Of a stretch of 43,450 nucleotides of DNA, positions 30,576-38,656 are shown piece by piece. Below the pieces are notes generated by a model that was given only the letters and a program-made list of their open reading frames with translations, was not told the DNA's origin and searched no databases. The stretch comes from Magnetococcales bacterium WMHbin3 (GTDB lineage Bacteria > Pseudomonadota > Magnetococcia > Magnetococcales > Magnetaquicoccaceae). Numbering within the stretch: the stretch's first letter is position 1; each line of letters begins with the position of its first letter. Location: the NCBI GenBank assembly GCA_002753185.1, contig PDZX01000033.1:1-43450 (forward strand). Reading direction: 5' to 3'. The translations under genes and the position numbers were made by a program.

Positions 30576-31991
30576 ATGCGAACCCGCAAGTGGCTGCTCG
30601 GTTTTCCCCAACTGGGGATCTTCTGGCTGGTCGTGATCCCGATCCTGATCGCCATCGACAAGATCACCATTTTCGAAACCTTCATCCACTGGGCGCGGCA
30701 ACACAATGTCTGGTATCTGGGCAAGCTGGTTTCCGTCCTGATCCTGTCGCTGTTGCCATTTCTCGTGTATCTTTCCTACTGGCTCTACCGCATGAACAAA
30801 ACCCTGCGGGAAAATGTCGCCACCATCGCCCGGCTCAACCAAAGCAACGACTGGCTGGCCTCGGCGGTGCGGCAGAGCGCCGACATGATCCTGATCACCG
30901 ACGACCACGGCATCACCCGCTACGTCAATCCCGCTTTCGAGGCCCTCTCCGGCTACCGCGAGGAGGAGGTGATCGGCAAGGACGCCGGATTCCTGCGCAA
31001 CAATCAACACCCCCCGGCCTTCCATGACCGCATGGTGCAACGGCTGCAATCCGGGGAGAGCTGGCAGAACCGCTTCGTGACCCGGCGCAAGGACGGCTCC
31101 ACCATGCACCTGGACCTGACCATCTCCCCCATCCGGGACCGGCAGGGACGGATCACCCTCTTCGTCGGCGCGGGCCGCGATGTCACCCGCGAGGAGGAAC
31201 TGGGCTGGCAGTTGCGCAAATCCCAACGCATGGAGTCCATCGGCGTGCTGGCCGGGGGGATCGCTCATGATTTCAATAACATCATGACCGCCATCCACTC
31301 CTACGCGGAACTGGTGCTCGACGACGTGGAGACCAACAGCCAGGCCCACCACAACCTCAACGAGATCCTGGTGGCCGTGGTGCGGGCCAAGGAAGTGGTC
31401 AAGGGACTGTTGACCTTCAGCCGCCGGGACGAAGGGGAACGGCTCCCCATCCTGCTGGGGCCGGTGATCCGCGAGGCGATGAAGCTTCTGGAGATCATGG
31501 CCCCGGACAGCGTGCGGGTCACCGTGCGGGTCAATGGGGACGAATGGCCGGTGCTGGCCGACTCGACGCGCATCTACCAGGTGATCATGAACCTGGCCAA
31601 CAACGCGGCCCAGGCCATGTGGGAAAAAGGGGGCGTGTTGGAGGTGGAGTTGAGCCGGGTGCAGGTGGACGAGGCCTGGATCGCCGGCAGCGCCCCGCTG
31701 GAGGGGATGGAAAGCGGCTGGTACATGCGGCTCATGGTGAAGGATACGGGGGTGGGGATCGAACCGGAGGTGCTGGAGCGCATCTTCGAGCCGTTTTTCA
31801 CCACCCGTGGCCTGGGCAAGGGGAGCGGGTTGGGGTTGTCGGTGGTCCATGGCATCGTGCAGGGCCACGACGGGCGGATCGTCGTGGAGAGCGAGGTGGG
31901 CAAGGGCAGCTCTTTTTGGGTTTATTTTCCGGCGGTTCGGCCATCAATCGGGAGTGGGGATCATGCAACGGATTTTGATCATCGACGATGA
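30576..31991 (+). CDS. PAS-domain sensor histidine kinase
   Basis: A 471-residue membrane histidine kinase. Two hydrophobic helices (about 8-27 and 47-69) enclose a very short outer loop. A PAS domain (about 95-215) has ITDDHGITRYVNPAFEALSG and ends in a PAC-like GAGRDVT. The phospho-acceptor His231 is in GGIAHDFNNIM, the NtrB-like type. ATPase boxes: NLANNAAQAM (about 340), DTGVGI (about 390) and GKGSGLGLSVVHG (about 414). ATG 30576 gives a sensible N-terminus; upstream frame to 30459 is unsupported. It overlaps the response regulator by 29 bp, its likely partner. Ligand unknown. Confidence 0.92.
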   Translation: MRTRKWLLGFPQLGIFWLVVIPILIAIDKITIFETFIHWARQHNVWYLGKLVSVLILSLLPFLVYLSYWLYRMNKTLRENVATIARLNQSNDWLASAVRQSADMILITDDHGITRYVNPAFEALSGYREEEVIGKDAGFLRNNQHPPAFHDRMVQRLQSGESWQNRFVTRRKDGSTMHLDLTISPIRDRQGRITLFVGAGRDVTREEELGWQLRKSQRMESIGVLAGGIAHDFNNIMTAIHSYAELVLDDVETNSQAHHNLNEILVAVVRAKEVVKGLLTFSRRDEGERLPILLGPVIREAMKLLEIMAPDSVRVTVRVNGDEWPVLADSTRIYQVIMNLANNAAQAMWEKGGVLEVELSRVQVDEAWIAGSAPLEGMESGWYMRLMVKDTGVGIEPEVLERIFEPFFTTRGLGKGSGLGLSVVHGIVQGHDGRIVVESEVGKGSSFWVYFPAVRPSIGSGDHATDFDHRR

Positions 31992-32340
31992 ACGGCAGGT
32001 GCGTGACGTCTTGCGGCAGATTCTGGATCGGGCAGGCTTCCTGACCGAGGTGGCCGAGGACGGCGAGGAGGGGTTGCGCCGCTTCCGGGAGCAGCCCGCC
32101 GACCTGGTGATCACCGATATCCTCATGCCCGGCAAGGACGGCCTGGAGACCATCGAGGAGATGGTGCGGGATCATCCCGGCCTGCCGATCATCGCCATTT
32201 CCGGCGGCGGTCCCGGCGAGAAGGCGCAATTCGCCCTGGAGACCGCGCAAGTGTGCGGGGCCGGGCGCATCCTGGCCAAGCCGTTCTCCCGCCAGGAGAT
32301 CCTGGCCATGGTGCGGGATGCCCTGGCGGGGCGGTCATGA
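31963..32340 (+). CDS. Single-domain response regulator
   Basis: A 125-residue CheY-like receiver with no output domain. Acidic pair IIDDE near residue 7, phospho-acceptor Asp52 in ITDILMPGKDG, and Lys106 in LAKPFS are all present. Translation is probably coupled to the kinase, with which it overlaps; GGAG and GGGG lie before the ATG. It may act by protein contact, for example on the flagellar motor or another enzyme. Its end overlaps the convergent glycosyltransferase by six bases. Confidence 0.92.
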   Translation: MQRILIIDDERQVRDVLRQILDRAGFLTEVAEDGEEGLRRFREQPADLVITDILMPGKDGLETIEEMVRDHPGLPIIAISGGGPGEKAQFALETAQVCGAGRILAKPFSRQEILAMVRDALAGRS

Positions 32341-33084
32341 AGAGGGGAGAGTTTTTTCCAGGGTCTTGGCGTATTTGGTAAAACTGTTCATGCAGCCGAT
32401 CAGGATGTGGATCAGGCCAGGGAGCCCGTCCAGGAAACCCAGGCGCAGGAAGTAGAATTTGACGAAGCGAAACAGGGGGCTGAGGAGCAGTCGGGCCGGG
32501 CCGGGCCGTTTGCCCGCGTCGGCCAGCCGTTCGGCCTGGAGGGAGGTGTAGCGGTTCTGCTTGGCCAGGTAGGACTCCAGGGTTTGGGCCGACTCGTGCA
32601 GCAGGTCGCCGGACAGGTCGCCGACCGGGGTGGAGGCGGTCACTCCTTCGTGAATGGGATCGTCGCTCCAGCGGGCGTGGCCGCGATGGAACAGGCGCAA
32701 CTGGTAATCCGGATACCCCTCGCCGTGGCGCAGCCAGCGGCCCAGGAAACGGTTGCGGCGCGCAAAGCGGTAGGCCAGGCAGCGGGGGGAGCGGAGTTCT
32801 CGTTGCATGTGTTCCTGGAGGGGCAGGCTCAGGCGTTCGTCGGCGTCCAGGCAGAGCACCCAGTCGTTGCGGGCCAGGGTGACGGCCAATTGTTTCTGTC
32901 TGCCAAAGCCGAGCCACTCCTGCTGGATGACCCGCGCCCCCCGTGCCCGCGCCAGCGCCACGGTGGCATCCCGGCTGCCGGAGTCCACGATCACGACCTC
33001 GTCGGCAAAGGGCACGGAGTCCAGGCAGGCGGGCAGCCGCTCGGCTTCGTCCTGGGTGATGAGCACCAGGGAGAGCGGGGTCAA
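32335..33084 (-). CDS. Family 2 glycosyltransferase (LPS core, WaaE/KdtX type)
   Basis: A 249-residue GT-A transferase. Signatures: LITQDEAERLPACLDSVPF, ADEVVIVDSGSRDATVALAR, the metal-binding LCLDADERL (about residue 88-96), and basic aromatic segments near the C-terminus (RFVKFYFLRLGFLDG) suggesting membrane association. It matches the LpsA/WaaE group that adds glucose to the inner core. TTG at 33084 overlaps the waaC stop as TTGA and has GGAGG seven bases upstream. The frame continuing to 33516 is a shadow of waaC. Sugar specificity is unproven. Confidence 0.85.
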   Translation of the reverse strand: MTPLSLVLITQDEAERLPACLDSVPFADEVVIVDSGSRDATVALARARGARVIQQEWLGFGRQKQLAVTLARNDWVLCLDADERLSLPLQEHMQRELRSPRCLAYRFARRNRFLGRWLRHGEGYPDYQLRLFHRGHARWSDDPIHEGVTASTPVGDLSGDLLHESAQTLESYLAKQNRYTSLQAERLADAGKRPGPARLLLSPLFRFVKFYFLRLGFLDGLPGLIHILIGCMNSFTKYAKTLEKTLPSS

Positions 33085-34073
33085 GGGATCGCCTCCAGGG
33101 CGTTCCAGACCGTTTCCGCATCGAGGGCGGCCAGGCAGGGGGGGATGGGACGCAAGGGACAGGCGCGTTTGCGGCAGGGGGCCAGCGGGCAGGGTCCGCT
33201 CAAACGGCGGACGTGGCCTCCCACGATGCCGATGCGCGCCTCCGGGGTGGGGCCGTAGAGGCAGAGGGTCGGCGTGCCCAGGGCGGCCGCCAGATGGGCG
33301 GGACCGGAATCCACCGCCACCACCCCCCGCGCCCCGGCCAGGGTGGTGGCCAGCGCATCGAGAGGCATGCGTGGCAAAACCCGGCAGACGTCGGGGGCCG
33401 CAGCGCGGATGCGATGGGCGCGTTGTTCTTCCTCCGGGTTGCCCCAGGGGAGGAGGACCGTGAGGTTTTCTTGTTGCGCGCGCCGGGCCAGGGCCTGCCA
33501 GTGGCTCTCCGGCCACAGCTTGCTGGCCCAGGTGGTGCCGTGCAGAAAGACCAGGTGATCGTTTTGTGGCGTGGTCCGCCGGTGCCGCAGGCCGAAATCG
33601 GCGGGAGCGTCGGGAGGGGGGAGGTTCAGGGCCTGGGCGAACAGCAGGCGCAGCCGTGCCACGGCATGCAGGTCGGTGGGTATATTATAAGAAAAATTAT
33701 AAAAAAAACTGGCGATCGGTTCCCTGGCGCTGCGGCGGTCGAAGCCGTGGCGGGGTTTGCCGGCCAGCCAGGCGAGGAGCGCGCTCTTGAACAGCAGACC
33801 CTGGGCGTCCAGGATCAGGTCGTGGCGCTGGCGGGTCACACTGGCGAAATGACGCAGAAAGGGGAGCAGACGCCACGGGCTGGCGCGCAGGCGGCGCAGG
33901 GGCACGGGGATCACCTGTTCCACGTTGGGCGCCCAGGAACCAATACTGGTGAAATGCTCCTCGATTGCCCAGTGGACCCTGGTGTCGGGTCGATGGCGAT
34001 GGAGGTCGCACAGCGCGGGCAGGGTGTGAATGAGATCCCCCAGCGAGGAGGTCTTGATCAGGAGGATCTTCAT
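33081..34073 (-). CDS. waaC: LPS heptosyltransferase I
   Basis: A 330-residue GT9 enzyme that adds the first L-glycero-D-manno-heptose to Kdo2-lipid A. N-terminal motif KILLIKTSSLGDLIHTLPAL, middle LILDAQGLLFKSALLAWLAG, and C-terminal VVAVDSGPAHLAAALGTPT with YGPTPEARIG support WaaC rather than WaaF. The ATG overlaps the lpxL stop as ATGA. The segment FFYNFSYNI is written in AT-only or AT-rich codons (plus-strand 33681-33712), a clear composition break inside a GC-rich gene. The long upstream frame is a shadow of lpxL. Confidence 0.93.
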   Translation of the reverse strand: MKILLIKTSSLGDLIHTLPALCDLHRHRPDTRVHWAIEEHFTSIGSWAPNVEQVIPVPLRRLRASPWRLLPFLRHFASVTRQRHDLILDAQGLLFKSALLAWLAGKPRHGFDRRSAREPIASFFYNFSYNIPTDLHAVARLRLLFAQALNLPPPDAPADFGLRHRRTTPQNDHLVFLHGTTWASKLWPESHWQALARRAQQENLTVLLPWGNPEEEQRAHRIRAAAPDVCRVLPRMPLDALATTLAGARGVVAVDSGPAHLAAALGTPTLCLYGPTPEARIGIVGGHVRRLSGPCPLAPCRKRACPLRPIPPCLAALDAETVWNALEAIP

Positions 34074-35032
34074 GAGATCAGGTCGAGCACCCGTTGCGAG
34101 GGGGTGGAATGGCTGGCGTTGGCAAAGGAGGCGGCCTGGTCCGGGGTCCAGAGCGCTCCGTCCGGGCGGGCGCGCCAGCGGGCGTGGAGCCAGTTGTATT
34201 GCTCGGCGAACTCGTGGACCCAGGGGAGGAAGGCGTCGTTGATCTTTTGGGTGAGGATGGCGACCCGGTCGGGGTCGTCGCCACCAGCGAGGGGATCGAT
34301 GGCTTCGCCGACACGAAAGATGGCGGATCCGGGGGATTGGCGGGTGGCGATGATGGGGAGCAGCGGGGCGCGGAAACGCATGGCCAGGCGCGCCGGACCG
34401 GGAAAGCACTGGGCGGGGACGCCGAGGTAGGGGGCGGTGACCGCCCCTTCGCGGGTATTGATGTCGGTCATGAAACCCACCACCTTTTTTTCCTGCAAGG
34501 CGCGCATGATGTCGCGGGTGTTCTGGCGGGAGATCCATTCCACGCCATAGCTGGCGCGCAGCTCCATGAAGGTCTTTTCGCTCAGGGGGTTGTTGGCGTG
34601 GCGGTAGAGGATGGCGGCAGGGGAGGCGATGCCGGCCAGGCGCTTGAGTCCGGGTTCCCAGCAGCCGATGTGTACGCCGCAGACGATGACACCCCGTCCC
34701 AGGGCGTGGGCCGCGCGCAGCCGTTCGGGGTGTTCGTCCTGGAATTGGATTTCATGGACGCGCATCCCTTCCATGTAACTGTAGAAAATATTTTCGAACG
34801 CCAGGCGGGCCAGTTTCTGGCGTTGGGAGTCGTTCAGGTTGGGGCCGTAGACCAGGCGCAGATTGGCGTTGGCCCAGGCCCATTCCGAGGCGAACACGCG
34901 GGCGCCCACGCCAGAGAGCCAGCGCGCCTTGCGGTAGGCGGACGGGAACTCCCCGGAGCGGATCCAGGCGATCAGCCCGCGCAGCAGCAACCATTCTCCC
35001 CAATGGCCGGGTGTGTGTGACAGAATTTTCAT
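34070..35032 (-). CDS. lpxL: Lipid A biosynthesis acyltransferase (LpxL/HtrB family)
   Basis: A 320-residue late acyltransferase adding a secondary acyl chain to Kdo2-lipid A at the inner membrane. The catalytic HX4E is HIGCWE in VIVCGVHIGCWEPGL (about residue 121). Other family blocks are ILYRHANNP, GVEWISRQNTRDIM, VGFMTDINTREG and QYNWLHARW near the end. The exact acyl specificity (LpxL or LpxM) cannot be read. It is the first gene of lpxL-waaC-GT2 and is divergent from the OLD-like gene. Confidence 0.9.
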   Translation of the reverse strand: MKILSHTPGHWGEWLLLRGLIAWIRSGEFPSAYRKARWLSGVGARVFASEWAWANANLRLVYGPNLNDSQRQKLARLAFENIFYSYMEGMRVHEIQFQDEHPERLRAAHALGRGVIVCGVHIGCWEPGLKRLAGIASPAAILYRHANNPLSEKTFMELRASYGVEWISRQNTRDIMRALQEKKVVGFMTDINTREGAVTAPYLGVPAQCFPGPARLAMRFRAPLLPIIATRQSPGSAIFRVGEAIDPLAGGDDPDRVAILTQKINDAFLPWVHEFAEQYNWLHARWRARPDGALWTPDQAASFANASHSTPSQRVLDLIS

Positions 35033-35135
35033 GACGTATCATGCACAAGCCAGGGCGGTTTATGCAAGTCTCGCCAATGTTCGGCTTGCGGTGGGGGCGC
35101 ATGCCGGTGTAAACTTTGATATAGTCCACCAAACA

Positions 35136-35160
35136 TTCCATGAGTCTCTTCCATGAGTCT
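35136..35160 (+). repeat. 13-bp tandem duplication at the OLD-like gene start
   Basis: The unit TTCCATGAGTCT occurs twice with a period of 13 bases. The second copy holds the gene's ATG (35153). The first supplies an out-of-frame ATG at 35140 that could open about 68 codons. No ribosome site precedes either. Confidence 0.7.
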
Positions 35161-36706
35161 GATACACAGCAATTTTACCCAGATATGGAGTCAACTCCGG
35201 GTCAAGAAGCCGCATCTGCGGTATTTCCTCGAATCGATCCGCATCAGGAATCATCGCGGCATCGCCGACCTGTCGATTTCATTTACTTATCCGGTAACCG
35301 TGATTGCTGGACCTAATGGTTGCGGCAAATCGACCATTTTATTCGCTTGTGCGTGCGCTTACGGGGTAGGTGTGGCGCGTGGTTACAGCCCTGCGTTTCT
35401 CATTCGCCATCTCAAGGTGAACAATGGCCAGGAGATTGCCGATCCAGAGGAAAATCCGATCCTTGAGTACCATTTTATTGAGGACGGTGATCGATTGTTT
35501 ATGACTTGGCAGCGGAAAAAGTCCTGGAGTCAGAAAATTGTCATGGGGGATAAGATTGTTTCACGACAGCCAAGGCGGGATAAGTATCTGCGCACCCTGG
35601 CCAATCTGATCACTCCCTCCAAAGTGGGGATTCCTTGGATTAGTGGCAAGGAACTCTCACGGGTGGAGGATCTGGATGTCAATATGTTTGAACTTGCCCA
35701 CCGTGTTCTTCCTTTTAGTTATCGTGGGATGAAGCTGATTACATTCGGGGGCAGGGAGCTGCTGTTCGCGGATCGCAAGGAGATCCCGATCGCCTATTCA
35801 GAATATCATATGTCCGCTGGGGAGCGTGCCTTGTTGCATCTTTCCAAGGAGATCACTCCGTTGCGTGATGCCTTGATTCTGATCGACGAAGTGGAAGCCG
35901 GGCTGCATCCCCACACCCAGCAGTTGATGATGCTGGAGTTGCAGCGGCTGGCGTTGCGCAATGATCTGCAAATCATCGTCACCACGCACAGCCCGGTGGT
36001 TCTGGACAGTGTGCCGCTCGAGGCGCGCATCTTTCTGGAGAGGACGGCGGACAACGTGTCGGTACAGTCCGCCTATCGGGATATCATCCAGCGCGCCTTT
36101 TACGGACGGCCCCAGCAACGTTTGTCCATTTTGTGCGAGGACGCGGTGGCCGAGGCGGTGATCCTGGGGGTACTGGACCGCGTAATCCCAATTCTGCGGC
36201 TCACCCCTGATGACATCACGGTGGGCCGGGACACCGGGAAGGAGCAGTTTCCCCTGCATGTGGAGGCCTTGGGAAAGTTCGGCATGCTGGACGAATTCCT
36301 GTTCGTACTGGATGGGGATGCCCGTTCCATGACAGACGCGATCAATCGGGTCGCCGCACGGTTCAACCGGGATGTCAACCCGTTGTTCCTGCCCGGCATG
36401 CAGCCCCCAGAGGATTGGCTCTACCAGACCCTCGAACAGTTCAGCGACCGATACGCCCAGGAATTGAGTGCACCCAACCTCGCCGAACTATTGCGCCAGT
36501 TGCGCCAATACTTCGACAACGCCGCCGACCGTCCCGCCAACATCATGAAGGCCCGATTCACGGCCCTGGCGCACGACCTGCAACGCACCCCTTCGGAGAT
36601 CGCCCGCCTGGTGGCGCGCCTCGAATCGGAACGGGGGGAGATGAAGCGTTTCGCCGAGGAGTTGCGCGTCGCCATATCCAACTGGCGCAGCCGCGTCAGC
36701 GGTTGA
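35153..36706 (+). CDS. OLD-like AAA/ABC ATPase with TOPRIM domain
   Basis: A 517-residue protein with the OLD architecture. The ATPase part has Walker A GPNGCGKST (about 53-61), signature-like HMSAGERALLHLS (about 217), Walker B LILIDEVEAGLHPH (about 240) and the H-loop TTHSP (about 277). The TOPRIM-like part has LSILCEDAVAEAVI (acidic residues near 329) and LFVLDGDA (about 386-391), then a helical tail. OLD proteins are DNA nucleases, several of them anti-phage. Which subclass this is cannot be decided by eye. It stands alone on the plus strand between lpxL and waaF, overlapping the waaF end by 11 bp. The 5' half is less GC-rich than the 3' end. Confidence 0.82.
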   Translation: MSLIHSNFTQIWSQLRVKKPHLRYFLESIRIRNHRGIADLSISFTYPVTVIAGPNGCGKSTILFACACAYGVGVARGYSPAFLIRHLKVNNGQEIADPEENPILEYHFIEDGDRLFMTWQRKKSWSQKIVMGDKIVSRQPRRDKYLRTLANLITPSKVGIPWISGKELSRVEDLDVNMFELAHRVLPFSYRGMKLITFGGRELLFADRKEIPIAYSEYHMSAGERALLHLSKEITPLRDALILIDEVEAGLHPHTQQLMMLELQRLALRNDLQIIVTTHSPVVLDSVPLEARIFLERTADNVSVQSAYRDIIQRAFYGRPQQRLSILCEDAVAEAVILGVLDRVIPILRLTPDDITVGRDTGKEQFPLHVEALGKFGMLDEFLFVLDGDARSMTDAINRVAARFNRDVNPLFLPGMQPPEDWLYQTLEQFSDRYAQELSAPNLAELLRQLRQYFDNAADRPANIMKARFTALAHDLQRTPSEIARLVARLESERGEMKRFAEELRVAISNWRSRVSG

Positions 36707-37706
36707 GGGCGTTTTTTACCATTTCCGGGGTGATCTTGCGCAGGCAATCCAGATGGCCCAGGGGGCACTCCCGCTTGAAGCAGGGGGCGCAGGGCAGTCC
36801 CAGCGAAAGGATGTGCAGCCGTCCACCCAGGGGTGGGGTGTGGGCCGGATCCGAGGAGCCGAAGATGGCCACCCCAGGCCGGTCCAGCGCGGCGGCCACG
36901 TGCATCAGGCCGGAGTCGTTGGTCACCACGGCATCGGCCAGCGCCAGCACGTCCACCGCCTCTTCCAACGCGATTTTTCCCGTCAGATCGAGCGCCCCGG
37001 GCACGCCCTCGGCCAGGATTTCTTCGCCCAGGGCGCTCTCCTTGACCGATCCCAACACCACCACCCGCCATCCCTCCATCGTCATGTCGCGCGCCAAAGT
37101 GGTGAAATAAACTGCGGGCCAGCGCTTGGCGGGGCCGTATTCCGCGCCAGGACACAAGGCCAGAAGAGGGGAGGGGGTCAGCGTTGGGGAAAACCGGGCG
37201 AGAATGGCGCGCCCGGCCTCCGGGTCGGCGTGCAGGCGTGGCTGTGGCAGGGGATCCGGGAGGGAGGCGCTCCGGGGACGCGCGAGGACGGAAAAACGAT
37301 CCACGGTACGCGGCCAACGTTTTTTATCCAGTTGGCGGGCGTCGTTGAGCAACCCGAAGCGCATCTCGCCCACGAAGCCGGTGCGCCTGGGGATCGCGGC
37401 AAACCAGGGGATCAGGGCCGATTTCAGGGAGTTGGGCAACACGATGGCCTGGCCGTATTCGCCACGCAAGCCGCGTCCCAGATGCCAGCGCGTCGCCAGG
37501 CCAAACTCCCCATGCCCGATCGGCAACGGAATCGCCCGCCGCACCTCCGGCATGCGCGCAAGCAAAGGCAGACTCCAGGGCGGGGCCAGGACATCGATGG
37601 CCACCTCGTGTCGATCCTGATACAGGATCCGCAACATCACCTGCGCCATCACCATGTCCCCCACCCAGGAGGGACCGATCACCAGGATCGCATCCCCTCC
37701 GGTCAT
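36696..37706 (-). CDS. waaF: LPS heptosyltransferase II
   Basis: A 336-residue GT9 enzyme adding the second heptose of the inner core. Motifs: AILVIGPSWVGDMVMAQ at the start (the WaaF-type GPSWVGDMVM), LPNSLKSALIPWFA, LCPGAEYGPAKRWP and TNDSGLMHVAAALDRP, with FGSSDPAHTPP near the end. ATG at 37706 overlaps the hldD stop as ATGA; a GTG at 37718 is a weaker alternative. Last gene of hldE-hldD-waaF; the OLD-like gene comes next in the opposite direction. Confidence 0.94.
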   Translation of the reverse strand: MTGGDAILVIGPSWVGDMVMAQVMLRILYQDRHEVAIDVLAPPWSLPLLARMPEVRRAIPLPIGHGEFGLATRWHLGRGLRGEYGQAIVLPNSLKSALIPWFAAIPRRTGFVGEMRFGLLNDARQLDKKRWPRTVDRFSVLARPRSASLPDPLPQPRLHADPEAGRAILARFSPTLTPSPLLALCPGAEYGPAKRWPAVYFTTLARDMTMEGWRVVVLGSVKESALGEEILAEGVPGALDLTGKIALEEAVDVLALADAVVTNDSGLMHVAAALDRPGVAIFGSSDPAHTPPLGGRLHILSLGLPCAPCFKRECPLGHLDCLRKITPEMVKNALNR

Positions 37707-38656
37707 GGGACCGGGCACGGCTCGGCCCGCAGATAATCCCGGATGCCCTCCTCCAGGGTCAGGAACGGCGTGTCGTATCCCACCGAGCGCAAGCGGTGGA
37801 TATCGGCCCGCGTGAAGTTCTGATATTTGCTCCGCAGGGACTCCGGCATGGGAAAATAGTGAATCTCCCCCCGTCCCATTTCGCGGACGAGGATGCGGGC
37901 CACGTCGTTGAAGCTGCGGCTGACGCCGGTCCCGACATTGAAGATGCCATGCACCTCCCCGCTCTCGGCCAGGAAGAGATTGACCTTGACCACGTCCTCG
38001 ACGTGGATGAAATCCCGCTGCTGCTCACCGGGGCCGTAACCGCCGCTTCCCTCGAACAGCCTGGCCACGCCGGTGGTGCGAATCTGGGTGGCCAGTTGAT
38101 GCACCATGGAGGCCATGCGCCCCTTGTGACACTCGCGGGGGCCGTAGACGTTGAAATAACGCAAGCCGGCCACCGGGGCGGTGGCACGGGGGAAGAGGCG
38201 CTGCGCGTATTGATCGAAGAGCAGCTTCGAGTAACCGTAGACGTTGAGGGGTTTTTCGTTATCCGGGTGCTCCCGGAAGGTGGTGGAGCCGCCGTAGGTG
38301 GCGGCGCTGGAGGCGTAGACGAAGGGGACGCTCTGCTCCAGGGCGAAGTGGAGCAGCTCCTTGGAATAGGTGAAATTGTTTTCCATCATGTAGTGGCCGT
38401 CGGACTCCATGGTGTCGGAGCAGGCCCCCTGATGGAACATGGCGCTGATGCGCAGATTGCGGAACAGCCCGTTGCGGATGGCCTTGCGGAACTCCGTGAT
38501 GTCCATGTAATCGGCGATGGTCAGGTCGCGCAGGTTGAGGAATTTGTCTCCATGTTTGAGGTCGTCGACCACCAGGATATTGGTGTCGCCCCGACGGTTG
38601 AGGACGTCCACGAGATTGGCGCCGATGAATCCGGCTCCTCCTGTCACGATGAACAT
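37703..38656 (-). CDS. hldD: ADP-L-glycero-D-manno-heptose 6-epimerase
   Basis: A 317-residue SDR epimerase that makes ADP-L-glycero-D-manno-heptose, the donor for WaaC and WaaF. NADP-binding TGGAGFIGANL is at the N-terminus. HQGACSDTMESDGHYMMENN and YASSAATYGG are family-specific. The catalytic pair is YGYSK (about residue 140). AGGAG seven bases before ATG 38656 fixes the start, which overlaps the hldE end by 13 bp. The frame running up to 40423 is a shadow of hldE. Confidence 0.96.
   Translation of the reverse strand: MFIVTGGAGFIGANLVDVLNRRGDTNILVVDDLKHGDKFLNLRDLTIADYMDITEFRKAIRNGLFRNLRISAMFHQGACSDTMESDGHYMMENNFTYSKELLHFALEQSVPFVYASSAATYGGSTTFREHPDNEKPLNVYGYSKLLFDQYAQRLFPRATAPVAGLRYFNVYGPRECHKGRMASMVHQLATQIRTTGVARLFEGSGGYGPGEQQRDFIHVEDVVKVNLFLAESGEVHGIFNVGTGVSRSFNDVARILVREMGRGEIHYFPMPESLRSKYQNFTRADIHRLRSVGYDTPFLTLEEGIRDYLRAEPCPVP

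Noticed and set aside
35097..35125. TATAGT before the OLD-like gene as a promoter
   Set aside because: No -35 box at a usual distance was found.
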